Positions 1 to 7,667 of a stretch of DNA of 21,435 bases are shown piece by piece. The translations under genes were made by a program, and so were the position numbers. Source of the DNA: Eubacteriales bacterium (GTDB lineage: Bacteria > Bacillota > Clostridia > Peptostreptococcales > Anaerovoracaceae); assembly GCA_028702415.1 (NCBI GenBank), contig JAQVOT010000002.1, positions 1 through 21,435 of the forward strand, in the 5' to 3' direction. Position 1 is the first letter of the stretch; each line of letters starts with the position of its first letter. The notes beneath the pieces are model-generated. The model did not search any database, was not told the origin of the DNA, and saw only the letters and a list, made by a program, of their open reading frames with translations.

Positions 1-432
1 GCCCTTGTCGCTAAAACGAATGATATCTTTGGCATCCACGAATGCAAATCCAAGATAAGCTGCGATTAATCTGGCATTAAGATATTCACCTCTTGAAACA
101 ATGTAGTCAACGCCTGCACCTTCTTTAATAGCTTCCTTGATTGCTGTTAGCTCTTGCTCCATTTCCACATTTACGCCCAGCTCCTTTTCTACTGCGATGT
201 ATCTGTCGTGAATAACCTGAAATATCTGCTCGAAAGGAATCTTATGCTCAATATGAGTCTTACAGAGATACAGAAGGTCTGTGATCTTGCTGTCATCATC
301 AAAACGCTTTCCCGGTGCGGAAACAACAATATATTTTATATCTTTGTCAGCTTCAACTATTTTCTTTATCTTTTCTATCTGCTTCCCTTCAGCTACCGAA
401 GATCCGCCAAACTTTGCAACTTTTGTTCCCAT
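1..432 (-). CDS. lysC: Aspartate kinase, N-terminal 144 residues (3' end outside window)
   Basis: Aspartate kinase phosphorylates L-aspartate with ATP, the first step towards lysine, threonine and methionine; it is cytosolic. The visible part starts MGTKVAKFGGSSV, the amino-acid-kinase nucleotide-binding signature (Lys7, Gly9-Gly10-Ser11-Ser12). It continues through VSAPGKR near residue 40 and a VSRGEYLNARLIAAYLG stretch near residue 120, both typical of aspartokinases. The reading frame stays open to the window edge, so the rest of the kinase domain and any ACT domains are not seen. The ATG at 432 follows AAGGAGA at a normal distance. It lies 57 nt behind metK on the same strand with no terminator between, so the two are probably co-transcribed. 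Which isozyme it is cannot be told. The symbol is generic for the family. Confidence 0.88.
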   Translation of the reverse strand, partial: MGTKVAKFGGSSVAEGKQIEKIKKIVEADKDIKYIVVSAPGKRFDDDSKITDLLYLCKTHIEHKIPFEQIFQVIHDRYIAVEKELGVNVEMEQELTAIKEAIKEGAGVDYIVSRGEYLNARLIAAYLGFAFVDAKDIIRFSDKG

Positions 433-489
433 TTTCTTCTCCTTAATGAGCCTTGGGTTGATTATTCTGACTCATTTTCTTATGGATTA

Positions 490-1698
490 TTATCTGTAAA
501 ATATGTTATCTATAACTTCACCTATTTCTGTTCCGCCATAAGGACTGACTTCCTTCTTGAGTTCGCTCACCTTATCCAGCTTCTCCCAGGGCAGATCAAT
601 GTCAGTTCTTCCGAAGTGTCCATATGCGGCCACCTGTCTGTAGATAGGTCTTCTCAGATCCAGTTTGCTTATTATAGCGGCCGGCCTCAGATCGAAATGC
701 TTCTCAACAAGCTCTGCCAGCTTTTCATCACTGTATATTCCGGTACCGAAAGAATCAACCATAACTGATACCGGCTTGGCAATGCCGATAGCATATGCCA
801 CCTGCACTTCGCACTTTCTGGCAAGCCCTGCGGCAACCATATTCTTAGCTACCCAGCGGGCGGCATAAGTGGCACTTCTGTCAACCTTTGTGGGATCTTT
901 TCCTGAGAATGCTCCACCTCCATGGTGTGCATAGCCGCCATATGTATCAACAATTATCTTGCGTCCTGTAAGCCCTGAATCCCCCTGTGGTCCTCCTATA
1001 ACGAACTTGCCGGTTGGGTTCACGAAGTATTTGGTATTAGGATCAAGCAGACTCAGCGGAATAACCTTTTTGATTACATGCTCAATAAGATCGGCTTTTA
1101 TCTGTTCCTGGGACACACTTGGATCGTGCTGTGTTGAAACAAGAACTGTATCGATCCTTACAACCTTATCATCATCATATTCCACCGTAACCTGGGTTTT
1201 ACCATCCGGTCTCAGATACCAAAGCGTGCCGTCCTTTCTCACTTCCGTGAGTCTTATTGCCAGTTTATGAGCAAGAGATATCGGCATAGGCATGAGCTCA
1301 GGTGTTTCGTCACAGGCGTATCCGAACATCATTCCCTGGTCTCCTGCACCTGTATCATGCTCCGCATTTGTGCTTTCATCAACACCAAGTGCTATGTCCG
1401 GTGACTGCTCATCAATAGCTGTCATAATTGCACATGTTGTTCCATCGAAACCATATTTGGCTCTATCGTATCCAATTTCACATATTACTTTTCTGGCGAT
1501 TTTAGGAATATCCACGTAACATTTTGTGGTTATTTCTCCCATAATCATGGCATACCCTGTGTTCACAGTAGTTTCAGCAGCCACTCGCCCCTGGGGGTCT
1601 TCTGCCATAATTGCATCAACAATAGCATCGGAAATCTGGTCGCAGATTTTATCCGGATGCCCCTCTGTAACTGATTCAGACGTAAATAATCTCTTCAT
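490..1698 (-). CDS. metK: S-adenosylmethionine synthetase (methionine adenosyltransferase)
   Basis: MetK makes S-adenosylmethionine from methionine and ATP, supplying the cell's main methyl donor. With the start at 1698 the protein is 402 residues, close to the family norm, and opens [17 protein letters not shown], with GHPDK at 13-17. Other signatures are [11 protein letters not shown] at 117-127 (the ATP motif) and [16 protein letters not shown] at 260-275 (the phosphate-binding loop). The open frame extends 26 codons further upstream to 1776, but that stretch has no family similarity and runs through the promoter; AGGAGG sits directly ahead of 1698, which decides the start. It heads a probable metK-lysC unit and is divergent from the plus-strand gene at 1800. 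The stop is TAA. Confidence 0.97.
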   Translation of the reverse strand: MKRLFTSESVTEGHPDKICDQISDAIVDAIMAEDPQGRVAAETTVNTGYAMIMGEITTKCYVDIPKIARKVICEIGYDRAKYGFDGTTCAIMTAIDEQSPDIALGVDESTNAEHDTGAGDQGMMFGYACDETPELMPMPISLAHKLAIRLTEVRKDGTLWYLRPDGKTQVTVEYDDDKVVRIDTVLVSTQHDPSVSQEQIKADLIEHVIKKVIPLSLLDPNTKYFVNPTGKFVIGGPQGDSGLTGRKIIVDTYGGYAHHGGGAFSGKDPTKVDRSATYAARWVAKNMVAAGLARKCEVQVAYAIGIAKPVSVMVDSFGTGIYSDEKLAELVEKHFDLRPAAIISKLDLRRPIYRQVAAYGHFGRTDIDLPWEKLDKVSELKKEVSPYGGTEIGEVIDNIFYR

Positions 1699-1735
1699 TT
1701 CTACCTCCTGCCTCAAAACTGTACATATACGGTTC

Positions 1736-1744
1736 ATTATACCA
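1736..1744 (-). promoter_or_regulatory. Extended -10 promoter of metK
   Basis: On the minus strand the sequence reads TGGTATAAT, a consensus -10 hexamer (TATAAT at 1741-1736) with the TGn extension. No good -35 hexamer is visible 16-18 bp upstream, as is common for extended -10 promoters. The predicted start of transcription is near 1729, giving a leader of only about 30 nt. That leaves no room for an S-box or other SAM riboswitch. Confidence 0.65.
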
Positions 1745-1762
1745 CAAAAATGAATAAGGTGG

Positions 1763-1793
1763 TTGATTCTTCCCATGGATTTTGTGATATACT
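1763..1793 (+). promoter_or_regulatory. Extended -10 promoter of the 397-residue gene
   Basis: TTGATT at 1763-1768 serves as a possible -35, 19 bp ahead of TATACT at 1788-1793, which is preceded by TGa to give an extended -10 (TGATATACT). Seven bases beyond the hexamer is position 1800, the A of the ATG, so the predicted transcript begins at or next to the start codon. The 19-bp spacer is longer than ideal; the extended -10 is the stronger evidence. Confidence 0.55.
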
Positions 1794-1799
1794 ACCCAC

Positions 1800-2993
1800 A
1801 TGAATGCTAATGATCTGAAGGTAATAACAGGAGGTCTTACCTCCGAAATAAATAATTATTCCAGGAATTTCGAAAGTGCCTATGTGACAGACACCCGTCT
1901 TATAGGTGTTCTGGCGGTGTATGCGCACTGGAAAATGGATGAGGGACCCTGTAGGGAATTTCACCAGTTCTTCTATATTGACTGTGAAGAAGCCGGTCTG
2001 GAAACATGCACATCCATCAGAGGTGAATTCGGAGAAGAAGCCCGCCAGATGGAGCAGTCGTTGATCGGCGGCCTTGGAGCATCCAGAATTTCTCTGTCGG
2101 AAAAAGAGTTTCGCTGGCTGATGAATCATTGGAAGGATTTCAATCGTAAGCAAAACCTGCCTTTGCCTGCCGGAATCGGCGAATATGGATTTATCTTTGA
2201 TAATCATGCCAAACTCAGTCAAAAAGAAGAAACCCACCTCCTTGACAGACTTTGCGTTATAATAACCTCCGATTATCAGGCAGTAAACTATTTTCTCATG
2301 CGCTGTTTCAGCCGTGACTACGAAGCTGCAAGCCGACTGACGAATCCGGACTACGACTTTCCTCTAGATATTTATGATGCGTATGTGAAGGCCACCTTCT
2401 GTAAGAATACAATTGATATTGAAAAGGAATATGGTGATGGCAGTATCGCTTACCTCTGCGAATCCGTAATCGAAATGGATGGCAGACATGAGATAGTGGT
2501 CTCAAAGGTTGTTGTCAGAAATTTTGAGATTATCGGTTTTGAGCATTGCTCAGGCTTTGAAATTAGCAGTGCCGAGGCAGCTATGATGCTGAGGAAGGAG
2601 GAATTTATTTCGGTTTATGAAGTAATGGTGGATGAAGATGTGCTGGAAGAAAATCTGGGGGAATTCACTTTGGGTCTAAACACAATAATGACAGAGCACG
2701 AAAGCGGTCGCATGTTCATGGCTTTCAAAAAAACAAACGACCATGTAAAGGAACGGATATTTATGCTTTCAAATGATGTCAGCGGTGTATATTTTCTTAC
2801 CGATTTCGGCCAGCTCATTGTCATGTCGAATACCGAAGCCGGAATAAGAAGGCTGGAAGCAAAGATTGCGGCAAATCCACTGCATCCATATCTCTTGCTT
2901 ACACACAGATTCGAATTTACGCAACCGGTACTGTTCGAATTCATTAACAGCGGCTTTGAGGATTTCGATGACTTCCTGAATTTTCTGAATTAA
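1800..2993 (+). CDS. Protein of unknown function, 397 residues, apparently leaderless
   Basis: I do not recognise this protein family. It is soluble-looking, acidic and rich in aromatic residues, with no signal peptide and no convincing membrane segment. Residues from about 240 to 385 look like alternating strands and helices with several VVxxF and FEF patterns, and the C-terminus is unusually rich in Phe, Asp and Asn. An in-frame TGA at 1785-1787 means the start cannot lie upstream of 1788, and no alternative start codon occurs before the ATG at 1800. No ribosome-binding site precedes this ATG, and the predicted transcription start coincides with it. The next gene begins 11 nt after the TAA stop, so the two probably form an operon. 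It is divergent from metK. Coding is supported by normal composition and an open frame of 1.2 kb, not by homology I can name. Confidence 0.8.
   Translation: MNANDLKVITGGLTSEINNYSRNFESAYVTDTRLIGVLAVYAHWKMDEGPCREFHQFFYIDCEEAGLETCTSIRGEFGEEARQMEQSLIGGLGASRISLSEKEFRWLMNHWKDFNRKQNLPLPAGIGEYGFIFDNHAKLSQKEETHLLDRLCVIITSDYQAVNYFLMRCFSRDYEAASRLTNPDYDFPLDIYDAYVKATFCKNTIDIEKEYGDGSIAYLCESVIEMDGRHEIVVSKVVVRNFEIIGFEHCSGFEISSAEAAMMLRKEEFISVYEVMVDEDVLEENLGEFTLGLNTIMTEHESGRMFMAFKKTNDHVKERIFMLSNDVSGVYFLTDFGQLIVMSNTEAGIRRLEAKIAANPLHPYLLLTHRFEFTQPVLFEFINSGFEDFDDFLNFLN
1830..1844 (+). repeat. Short inverted repeat containing a Shine-Dalgarno-like motif
   Basis: GGAGGT, CTT, ACCTCC form a perfect 6-bp stem with a 3-nt loop, 30 nt inside the 397-residue gene. 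The left arm, with the A at 1829, reads AGGAGGT, a strong ribosome-binding sequence, but no start codon lies at a suitable distance downstream. In the mRNA the hairpin would hide it. Confidence 0.5.
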
Positions 2994-3004
2994 TAGAGTA
3001 TTAT

Positions 3005-4363
3005 ATGAAAAAAGAACTTACTGAAAAACTAAACATCTTTCTAGATGATGTCATTGATCTTAACGACCTGCCTGGACTGGCTGCCGGGGTAAGTTTTGGT
3101 CTTGATGAACCTGACTGTTTCATGGGAGCCCGTGGTTATCGTAACTACACGAAACGAAAAGTGTCTCATGGTACAGACATTAACCTGCTTCAACCCGGAG
3201 ACATATTTCATTGCGCCTCTGTATCTAAGCTTTTTACTTCTTCTGCAATAATGAAACTTGTTGAGGCTGGAGTTCTTGGGCTCTACGACAGGCTCTCCTT
3301 TATTCTGCCTGCACTGAAATTTGAAGGTCCCGGCACTGATTCTCGCATTGGTGATTGGCGATTTGATGAAATCCGTCTGTGGAATATGCTGACTCACACC
3401 TCCGGCCTGGGGGATTGCCGGGATTATGAATGGGCAGATTCTGAAACCGATGATAAATCTCTTGCACGATACGTGTACGGATCCCCTGACTGCATCGCAC
3501 AGCCAATGCTCTGGTGTCCCCAGACAAACCCTGAATTCTATGGATTTCCCGAGACTGATGAATATGGCAATCCTCTATTAGATGAAAACGGCAAGCCTAA
3601 GAATCTGTTCAGATACAGCAATGTTGCCTATGAAATCCTGGGACAGATCGTTGCGGAGTACTCAGACAGAATGCCTGATGCTACCGGCTCTCTTAGCTAT
3701 GAAGATTTCGTCGCCAGATACCTGCTGGAACCTGCGGGAATGATTAATTCCACAATGAAGACATATGATAGGCCGGGCTGGGATTCAAATACGTATCTCA
3801 TTCAAAATCCCGGAGACCCTAAGCAGATTTCCACCTCTATCGCTGACAATCAGGCCGGCATGGCACTGCCTCATGAGAAGATTTCTGACAGATCGATAAA
3901 GCTAGTGGAAACCTATCCATATAACCGCAAACATGGACCAAGCTCCACTCTTACCTCTAACCTTGAAGATTTACTCCGCTGGGGGCGGGCCCATATGAAA
4001 TCTGCTACAGGCCGGGACGACCTGCTTTTGCATAAGGAAACCTATGACTCAATCTGGCGTGAATACGCCACTGTGCCCAACAACGGCGAGAAGATGGGAC
4101 TTGGATGGTTCATGCGCCGGCAGATGTTGACAGTTGACAACAAACCCCATTGTGCAGGCGCAAATAAGACCTTGGCCAATGCTACTCGAAGCAATATTAC
4201 CCGGGGGTATACCCTTTTGGGTCACGAAGGCAACGACGATGGCTTCAGAGCCAGTTTCTGGATGTGCCCTGAGCTGGAGCTGGTAACAGTAGTCCTGTCA
4301 AACCTATCTGAAGCTCCTGTAAAAAAGATTAATAAACAATTATTTGAAATATGTATTACATAA
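3005..4363 (+). CDS. Serine hydrolase of the beta-lactamase / penicillin-binding protein fold (class C type)
   Basis: The 452-residue protein belongs to the beta-lactamase-related serine hydrolases (esterase, DD-peptidase or EstB-like enzymes). The catalytic SxxK motif is S72-V-S-K75, the second motif is Y204-S-N206, and the third is H407-E-G409 in the LLGHEGNDDGFRASFW context, which replaces the KTG of true beta-lactamases. LTHTSGL at 129-135 and GLGWF at 366-369 are further family marks. No signal peptide or membrane anchor is visible, so it probably acts in the cytoplasm, which argues for an esterase or amide hydrolase over a cell-wall enzyme or resistance factor. The ATG at 3005 has only a weak AGAG ribosome-binding site, so translation may depend on coupling to the preceding gene 11 nt upstream. 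The substrate is unknown. Confidence 0.85.
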   Translation: MKKELTEKLNIFLDDVIDLNDLPGLAAGVSFGLDEPDCFMGARGYRNYTKRKVSHGTDINLLQPGDIFHCASVSKLFTSSAIMKLVEAGVLGLYDRLSFILPALKFEGPGTDSRIGDWRFDEIRLWNMLTHTSGLGDCRDYEWADSETDDKSLARYVYGSPDCIAQPMLWCPQTNPEFYGFPETDEYGNPLLDENGKPKNLFRYSNVAYEILGQIVAEYSDRMPDATGSLSYEDFVARYLLEPAGMINSTMKTYDRPGWDSNTYLIQNPGDPKQISTSIADNQAGMALPHEKISDRSIKLVETYPYNRKHGPSSTLTSNLEDLLRWGRAHMKSATGRDDLLLHKETYDSIWREYATVPNNGEKMGLGWFMRRQMLTVDNKPHCAGANKTLANATRSNITRGYTLLGHEGNDDGFRASFWMCPELELVTVVLSNLSEAPVKKINKQLFEICIT

Positions 4364-4400
4364 CAATATGATTTCTTTTTATAAACCTATATCTATCAAA

Positions 4401-4432
4401 AAAACAGCATGGCCTTTCGGTCATGCTGTTTT
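4401..4432. terminator. Bidirectional intrinsic terminator between convergent units
   Basis: An 11-bp perfect stem (4401-4411 with 4422-4432), continued by a G-T pair and two C-G pairs, closes on the loop TTTC (4415-4418). Read on the minus strand, the hairpin ends in a run of seven T (4404-4398), terminating the ribosomal operon after rplQ. Read on the plus strand it ends in TTTT followed by a T/C-rich stretch, terminating the serine hydrolase unit. Confidence 0.9.
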
Positions 4433-4447
4433 GCTCTTCTTTCAGTA

Positions 4448-4789
4448 TTAAACCAGTTCGAGAAATACTACTTCTGCTGCATCTCCCTGACGAGGTCCCA
4501 GCTTCAGAATTCTTGTATAGCCGCCCTGACGGTCAGAATACTTTGGTGCTATTTCTTCAAATAATTTGGTTACTACCGTTTCATCAAAAATATAAGCCAT
4601 AGCCTGTCTTCTTGCATGAAGGTCACCACGCTTACCAAGTGTGATCATCTTTTCAGCCTGTTTTCTTGCTTCTTTGGCTCTGTGCTCAGTCGTCTGAATC
4701 CTGCCTTCTCTCAGAAGATCGGTAACCAGATTTCTCAGCATAGCTTTTCTGTGAGCTGAATCTCTGCCTAATTTTCTATATCCTGGCAT
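4448..4789 (-). CDS. rplQ: Large-subunit ribosomal protein L17
   Basis: L17 is a component of the 50S subunit near the peptide exit tunnel. The 113-residue product starts [21 protein letters not shown], the family's signature, and carries [19 protein letters not shown] in the middle; the length matches the bacterial core form without an extension. The ATG at 4789 follows AGGAGG at normal spacing. It is the last gene of the superoperon, 51 nt after rpoA, and runs into the terminator at 4401-4432. The stop is TAA. Confidence 0.97.
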   Translation of the reverse strand: MPGYRKLGRDSAHRKAMLRNLVTDLLREGRIQTTEHRAKEARKQAEKMITLGKRGDLHARRQAMAYIFDETVVTKLFEEIAPKYSDRQGGYTRILKLGPRQGDAAEVVFLELV

Positions 4790-4819
4790 TTCTGCTTTCC
4801 TCCTATAATATATCCTGCG

Positions 4820-4833
4820 CCGGCCCTAGCCGG
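4820..4833 (-). repeat. GC-rich hairpin in the rpoA-rplQ gap
   Basis: CCGGC, TAGG, GCCGG (minus strand) form a 5-bp GC stem with a tetraloop, plus a flanking wobble pair. No T-run follows, so it is not an intrinsic terminator. It may be an RNA-processing or mRNA-stability element between rpoA and rplQ. Confidence 0.45.
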
Positions 4834-4840
4834 TCTTCTC

Positions 4841-5788
4841 TTACTCGTCACTTTCTCTTAGTCTCAGACCCAGCTCTTCAAGCTTGTTCTTTACCTCGTC
4901 CAGTGATTTCTTACCAAGGTTTCTAACCTTCATCATTTCTTCCTCGCTCTTCTGAGTCAGCTCTTCAACAGTGTTGATTGCTGCTCTCTTCAGGCAGTTG
5001 AATGATCTTACTGACAGTTCCAGTTCTTCAATAGTCATATTGAGAGCCACCACTGACGGATTAACTGTAGGTTCGATCATTATTTCTATTACACCGCCTG
5101 CATCGTCGAGTTCGACAAAAAGATTCAGGTGTTCCTGCATAATCTTGGCGCCGATTGACACGCCTTCGCTTGGCGTAACTGAACCATCTGTCCAGATTTC
5201 CAGAATCAGCTTATCATAGTCCGTAACATGCCCAACTCTGGTGTTTTCTACAGTGAAGTTGCACTTTCTTACAGGTGTGTAAATTGAATCTGTAGGAATA
5301 ACGGAAATCGGCATATTGTCGCTCTTGTTCATTTCAGCAGGTACATAGCCCCTGCCTCTCGCCAGATTGATTTCCATTACGAGGGTTGTGTTTTCATCAA
5401 GAGTTGCAATGTGCATCTCGGGGTTGAAGATTTCGATATCGGAATCCGCCAGGATATCTGCAGCGGTAACTTCCTTAGGTCCTACTTCATTGATGAGTAC
5501 CCTCTTCTCATCTTCACCCGACAGTCTTACTGCCAGTTTCTTCAAATTCAGGATGATTTCTGTAACATCTTCCTTGACACCTGGGATAGTTGAAAATTCA
5601 TGAAGAATGCCATCAATCTTAACTGATGTAACGGCTACGCCCGGAAGTGAACTGAGAAGTATTCTTCTCAAAGAGTTTCCGAGAGTTGTTCCATAACCTC
5701 TTTCCAGAGGTTCTACAACAAACTTTCCATAATTTGGATCGTCTTTTGAATATATACATTCGATTGTTGGTTTTTCAATTTCTATCAC
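4841..5788 (-). CDS. rpoA: DNA-directed RNA polymerase subunit alpha
   Basis: Alpha dimerises to nucleate assembly of RNA polymerase, and its C-terminal domain contacts upstream promoter DNA and activators. The 315-residue product has the N-terminal domain with [25 protein letters not shown] near residues 27-51. After a short linker comes the C-terminal helix-hairpin-helix domain from about 245 on, including [13 protein letters not shown] (the DNA-contacting arginine region) and [16 protein letters not shown]. The start is GTG at 5788, supported by GAGGG 7 nt upstream and by the family N-terminus MIEIEKP. It lies 185 nt after rpsD, a much larger gap than elsewhere in the operon and one holding a candidate internal promoter. 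The stop is TAA. Confidence 0.98.
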   Translation of the reverse strand: MIEIEKPTIECIYSKDDPNYGKFVVEPLERGYGTTLGNSLRRILLSSLPGVAVTSVKIDGILHEFSTIPGVKEDVTEIILNLKKLAVRLSGEDEKRVLINEVGPKEVTAADILADSDIEIFNPEMHIATLDENTTLVMEINLARGRGYVPAEMNKSDNMPISVIPTDSIYTPVRKCNFTVENTRVGHVTDYDKLILEIWTDGSVTPSEGVSIGAKIMQEHLNLFVELDDAGGVIEIMIEPTVNPSVVALNMTIEELELSVRSFNCLKRAAINTVEELTQKSEEEMMKVRNLGKKSLDEVKNKLEELGLRLRESDE

Positions 5789-5854
5789 GTTTATACCCTC
5801 CTGTATTCAGGTTTCATGCAAAAGCAATCCACTTTCTTTGTATATAACTGTGCC

Positions 5855-5876
5855 AGATGTAAACAAGTTTACATCT
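5855..5876. repeat. Perfect palindrome in the rpsD-rpoA gap (operator-like)
   Basis: The arms AGATGTAAAC and GTTTACATCT are perfect 10-bp inverted repeats around a 2-bp centre. A GTG/CAC pair a few bases further out extends the symmetry. It lies just downstream of the predicted rpoA transcription start. A 2-nt loop is too tight for an ideal RNA hairpin, which favours a protein-binding DNA operator. It fits the general ATGT-N10-ACAT pattern described for PadR-type regulators; that link is inference only. Confidence 0.6.
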
Positions 5877-5897
5877 ACACCAATTGATATTGACTCA

Positions 5898-5927
5898 AGC
5901 ATACAATTTTTTGTATGCCCCTGTCAA
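5898..5927 (-). promoter_or_regulatory. Candidate internal promoter for rpoA-rplQ
   Basis: On the minus strand a perfect -35 TTGACA (5927-5922) is followed after 18 bp by TATGCT (5903-5898), four of six matches to TATAAT. The predicted start is near 5891, about 100 nt ahead of the rpoA GTG. The 185-nt gap, unusual for this operon, supports an independent promoter. Confidence 0.5.
5899..5918. repeat. Perfect palindrome overlapping the rpoA promoter
   Basis: The arms GCATACAA and TTGTATGC are 8-bp perfect inverted repeats around four bases (TTTT on the plus strand). The element covers most of the spacer and nearly all of the -10 hexamer of the candidate rpoA promoter, a position where a bound repressor would block RNA polymerase. 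No T-run follows on the minus strand, so it is not a terminator. Confidence 0.55.
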
Positions 5928-5973
5928 TTCTCTGTCATAAGCAATAATGCAAAGCACCACTACTGACAGAAAA

Positions 5974-6594
5974 TTACTTGGAGTACAGTTCGACGATAAG
6001 GTGTTCTGCAACCGGAGTGTCAATCTGTTCTCTTGTAGGAACAGTTAATACTCTTCCCTCAAGCTTTTCAACATCAACAGACATCCATTCAGGAACAGTG
6101 ATAGTCATTTCCTTTACTTCCTTAAATTTAGGAGAGTTGCTGCTCTTTTCCTTAACCTTGATAAGGTCGCCAGGTTTTACTGTGAATGATGGAATGTTTA
6201 CCTTCTTTCCATTTACTGTGAAATGCCCATGGTTCACAAGCTGTCTTGCTTCTTTTCTTGATGAAGCAAATCCCAGTCTGAACACTACATTGTCAAGTCT
6301 TGTTTCAAGCATGATCAGCAGGTTTTCACCTGTGATTCCCTGCTTTCTTTCAGCCTTGTCGAACAGGTTTCTGAACTGAGCTTCCTGAAGTCCATAGAAT
6401 CTCTTGGTCTTCTGCTTCTCTCTCAGCTGAAGCGCATATTCTGAAGACTTAGTTCTACCCTGACCGTGCTGCCCGGGAGCATAACCTCTTCTTTCCATGG
6501 CACACTTTGTGCTGTAACATCTGTCGCCCTTAAGGAAGAGCTTCTGTCCTTCTCTTCTGCAAAGTCTGCAATTAGCGTCTGTATATCTTGCCAT
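5974..6594 (-). CDS. rpsD: Small-subunit ribosomal protein S4
   Basis: S4 is a primary 16S rRNA-binding protein that starts 30S assembly, and in several bacteria it also represses its own operon. The 206-residue product has an N-terminal zinc motif, C9-x2-C12-x13-C26-x4-C31, marking the zinc-binding form. An S4 RNA-binding domain follows ([21 protein letters not shown] near residues 98-118), with [17 protein letters not shown] after it. The start at 6594 has a TCC-rich complement giving a GGAGG site. It is 18 nt behind rpsK. The long gap to rpoA after it suggests a regulatory break. The stop is TAA. Confidence 0.98.
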   Translation of the reverse strand: MARYTDANCRLCRREGQKLFLKGDRCYSTKCAMERRGYAPGQHGQGRTKSSEYALQLREKQKTKRFYGLQEAQFRNLFDKAERKQGITGENLLIMLETRLDNVVFRLGFASSRKEARQLVNHGHFTVNGKKVNIPSFTVKPGDLIKVKEKSSNSPKFKEVKEMTITVPEWMSVDVEKLEGRVLTVPTREQIDTPVAEHLIVELYSK

Positions 6595-6612
6595 TTGGTA
6601 TCCTCCCTTCTA

Positions 6613-7011
6613 TTAGACTCTTCTACGTTTTGGTGGTCTGCAACCATTATGAGGAATCGGTGTGATATCCTTGATCATAGTGATTTCAAGTCCTGCAGTC
6701 TGAAGAGCTCTAATAGCAGCTTCTCTGCCGGATCCCGGACCCTTAACGTAAACTTCAACGATTTTAAGGCCGTGCTCCATCGCACCCTTGGCTGCTTCTT
6801 CTGCAGCGGACTGTGCGGCAAACGGCGTTGACTTTCTTGATCCTCTGAACCCCAGGGATCCAGCACTTGACCATGAAAGAGCGTTACCTGACATGTCAGT
6901 CAGAGTAACTAATGTATTGTTAAAGGTAGCCTGAATATGGGCCTGACCTTTTTCAATGTTCTTGCGTTCTTTTCTCTTTTTTCTAACAGCTTTCTTAGCA
7001 GCTTTAGCCAT
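6613..7011 (-). CDS. rpsK: Small-subunit ribosomal protein S11
   Basis: S11 sits on the 30S platform, where it contacts the Shine-Dalgarno helix region and 16S rRNA. The 132-residue product has a basic N-terminal tail ([13 protein letters not shown]), then [37 protein letters not shown] and the conserved C-terminal [18 protein letters not shown] region, all as expected. It follows rpsM by 15 nt with a clear AGGAGG site. The stop is TAA. Confidence 0.98.
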   Translation of the reverse strand: MAKAAKKAVRKKRKERKNIEKGQAHIQATFNNTLVTLTDMSGNALSWSSAGSLGFRGSRKSTPFAAQSAAEEAAKGAMEHGLKIVEVYVKGPGSGREAAIRALQTAGLEITMIKDITPIPHNGCRPPKRRRV

Positions 7012-7026
7012 ATCTTCCTACCTCCT

Positions 7027-7395
7027 TTACTTCTTCTTCCTACCAACGGTCTTCTTAGGACCCTTGCGAGTTCTAGCGTTTGTCTTGGTTTTCTGTCCTC
7101 TTACAGGCATACCTCTTCTGTGTCTGATTCCCCTGTAACAACCGATTTCCATTAGTCTCTTGATATTCAAGGACGTGTCTCTTCGAAGGTCACCTTCAAC
7201 GATGTAATCATTTTCAATAACCTTACGGATTTTACCGGCTTCTTCTTCAGTCAGATCTTTTACTCTTGTTGAAGGGTCAATTCCGGTCTTCTCCAGAATA
7301 GCTCTGGATGTTGCCCAGCCAATACCATAAATATAGGTAAGCCCAGCTTCAATTCTTTTTTCATTTGGTAAGTCTACACCGGCTATACGAGCCAT
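7027..7395 (-). CDS. rpsM: Small-subunit ribosomal protein S13
   Basis: S13 lies in the 30S head and contacts the P-site tRNA and the 50S subunit through its C-terminal tail. The 122-residue product begins [19 protein letters not shown] and has the helix-hairpin-helix region and the basic RNA-binding [21 protein letters not shown] segment near residues 92-112, ending in KKTVGRKKK. The ATG at 7395 follows AGGAGG. A 114-nt gap separates it from rpmJ. In E. coli the S4 repressor binds just upstream of this gene, but I cannot model such a fold here. The stop is TAA. Confidence 0.98.
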   Translation of the reverse strand: MARIAGVDLPNEKRIEAGLTYIYGIGWATSRAILEKTGIDPSTRVKDLTEEEAGKIRKVIENDYIVEGDLRRDTSLNIKRLMEIGCYRGIRHRRGMPVRGQKTKTNARTRKGPKKTVGRKKK

Positions 7396-7509
7396 ATTTT
7401 CCTCCTGTTCCCATCTTCCGTCACGTGATTCACTCTTACCTTATCTGTGAACTCGTAATATAAACGGGATGTTCTTATAAATAATAACTATTACTGTTGT
7501 AACCTTTGC
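7396..7509 (-). other. rpmJ-rpsM intergenic region, possible alpha-operon leader
   Basis: This 114-nt A/T-rich gap is longer than most in the operon and stands where the S4-responsive leader lies in other bacteria. A TTCAC/GTGAA stem with a 13-nt loop and a CACGTG palindrome are visible near the 3' side. I see no convincing promoter or pseudoknot, and no gene. Confidence 0.3.
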
Positions 7510-7623
7510 TTAACCTTGCTTCTGCTTATGCTTAGGATTCTCGCAGATAACCATTACTTTACCATTTCTCTTGATTATCTTGCATTTTTCGCACATAGGC
7601 TTTACGGAAGCTCTTACTTTCAT
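7510..7623 (-). CDS. rpmJ: Large-subunit ribosomal protein L36
   Basis: L36 is the smallest 50S protein, a zinc ribbon that helps order 23S rRNA. The 37-residue product starts [20 protein letters not shown] and carries the zinc ligands C11, C14, C27 and H32, so it is the zinc-binding form. Its ATG at 7623 follows a GGAGG site. It lies 40 nt after infA and 114 nt before rpsM, its usual position. The stop is TAA. Confidence 0.96.
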   Translation of the reverse strand: MKVRASVKPMCEKCKIIKRNGKVMVICENPKHKQKQG

Positions 7624-7644
7624 TTTGTTCCTCCTTCTTTCGTG

Positions 7645-7667
7645 CTAAACCATTTCTTATGGTTTAG
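7645..7667. repeat. Perfect 9-bp inverted repeat spanning the infA stop codon
   Basis: CTAAACCAT and ATGGTTTAG are perfect arms around a 5-nt loop. The infA TAA stop (7666-7664) falls inside one arm. No T-run follows on the minus strand, so it is not an intrinsic terminator; it would form an RNA hairpin between infA and rpmJ. Confidence 0.5.

Noticed and set aside
443..475. 10-codon ORF between metK and lysC (minus)
   Set aside because: No ribosome-binding site and no sign of coding beyond chance.
154..768. 204-codon plus-strand open frame
   Set aside because: It is antisense to lysC and metK, which are clearly coding on the other strand, and its composition is that of a shadow frame.
1699..1776. 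26-codon N-terminal extension of metK
   Set aside because: It runs through the -10 promoter, has no family similarity, and the AGGAGG site fits the start at 1698.
5899..5918. Intrinsic terminator after rpsD
   Set aside because: The stem is A/T-rich and no T-run follows on the minus strand; it overlaps a promoter instead.
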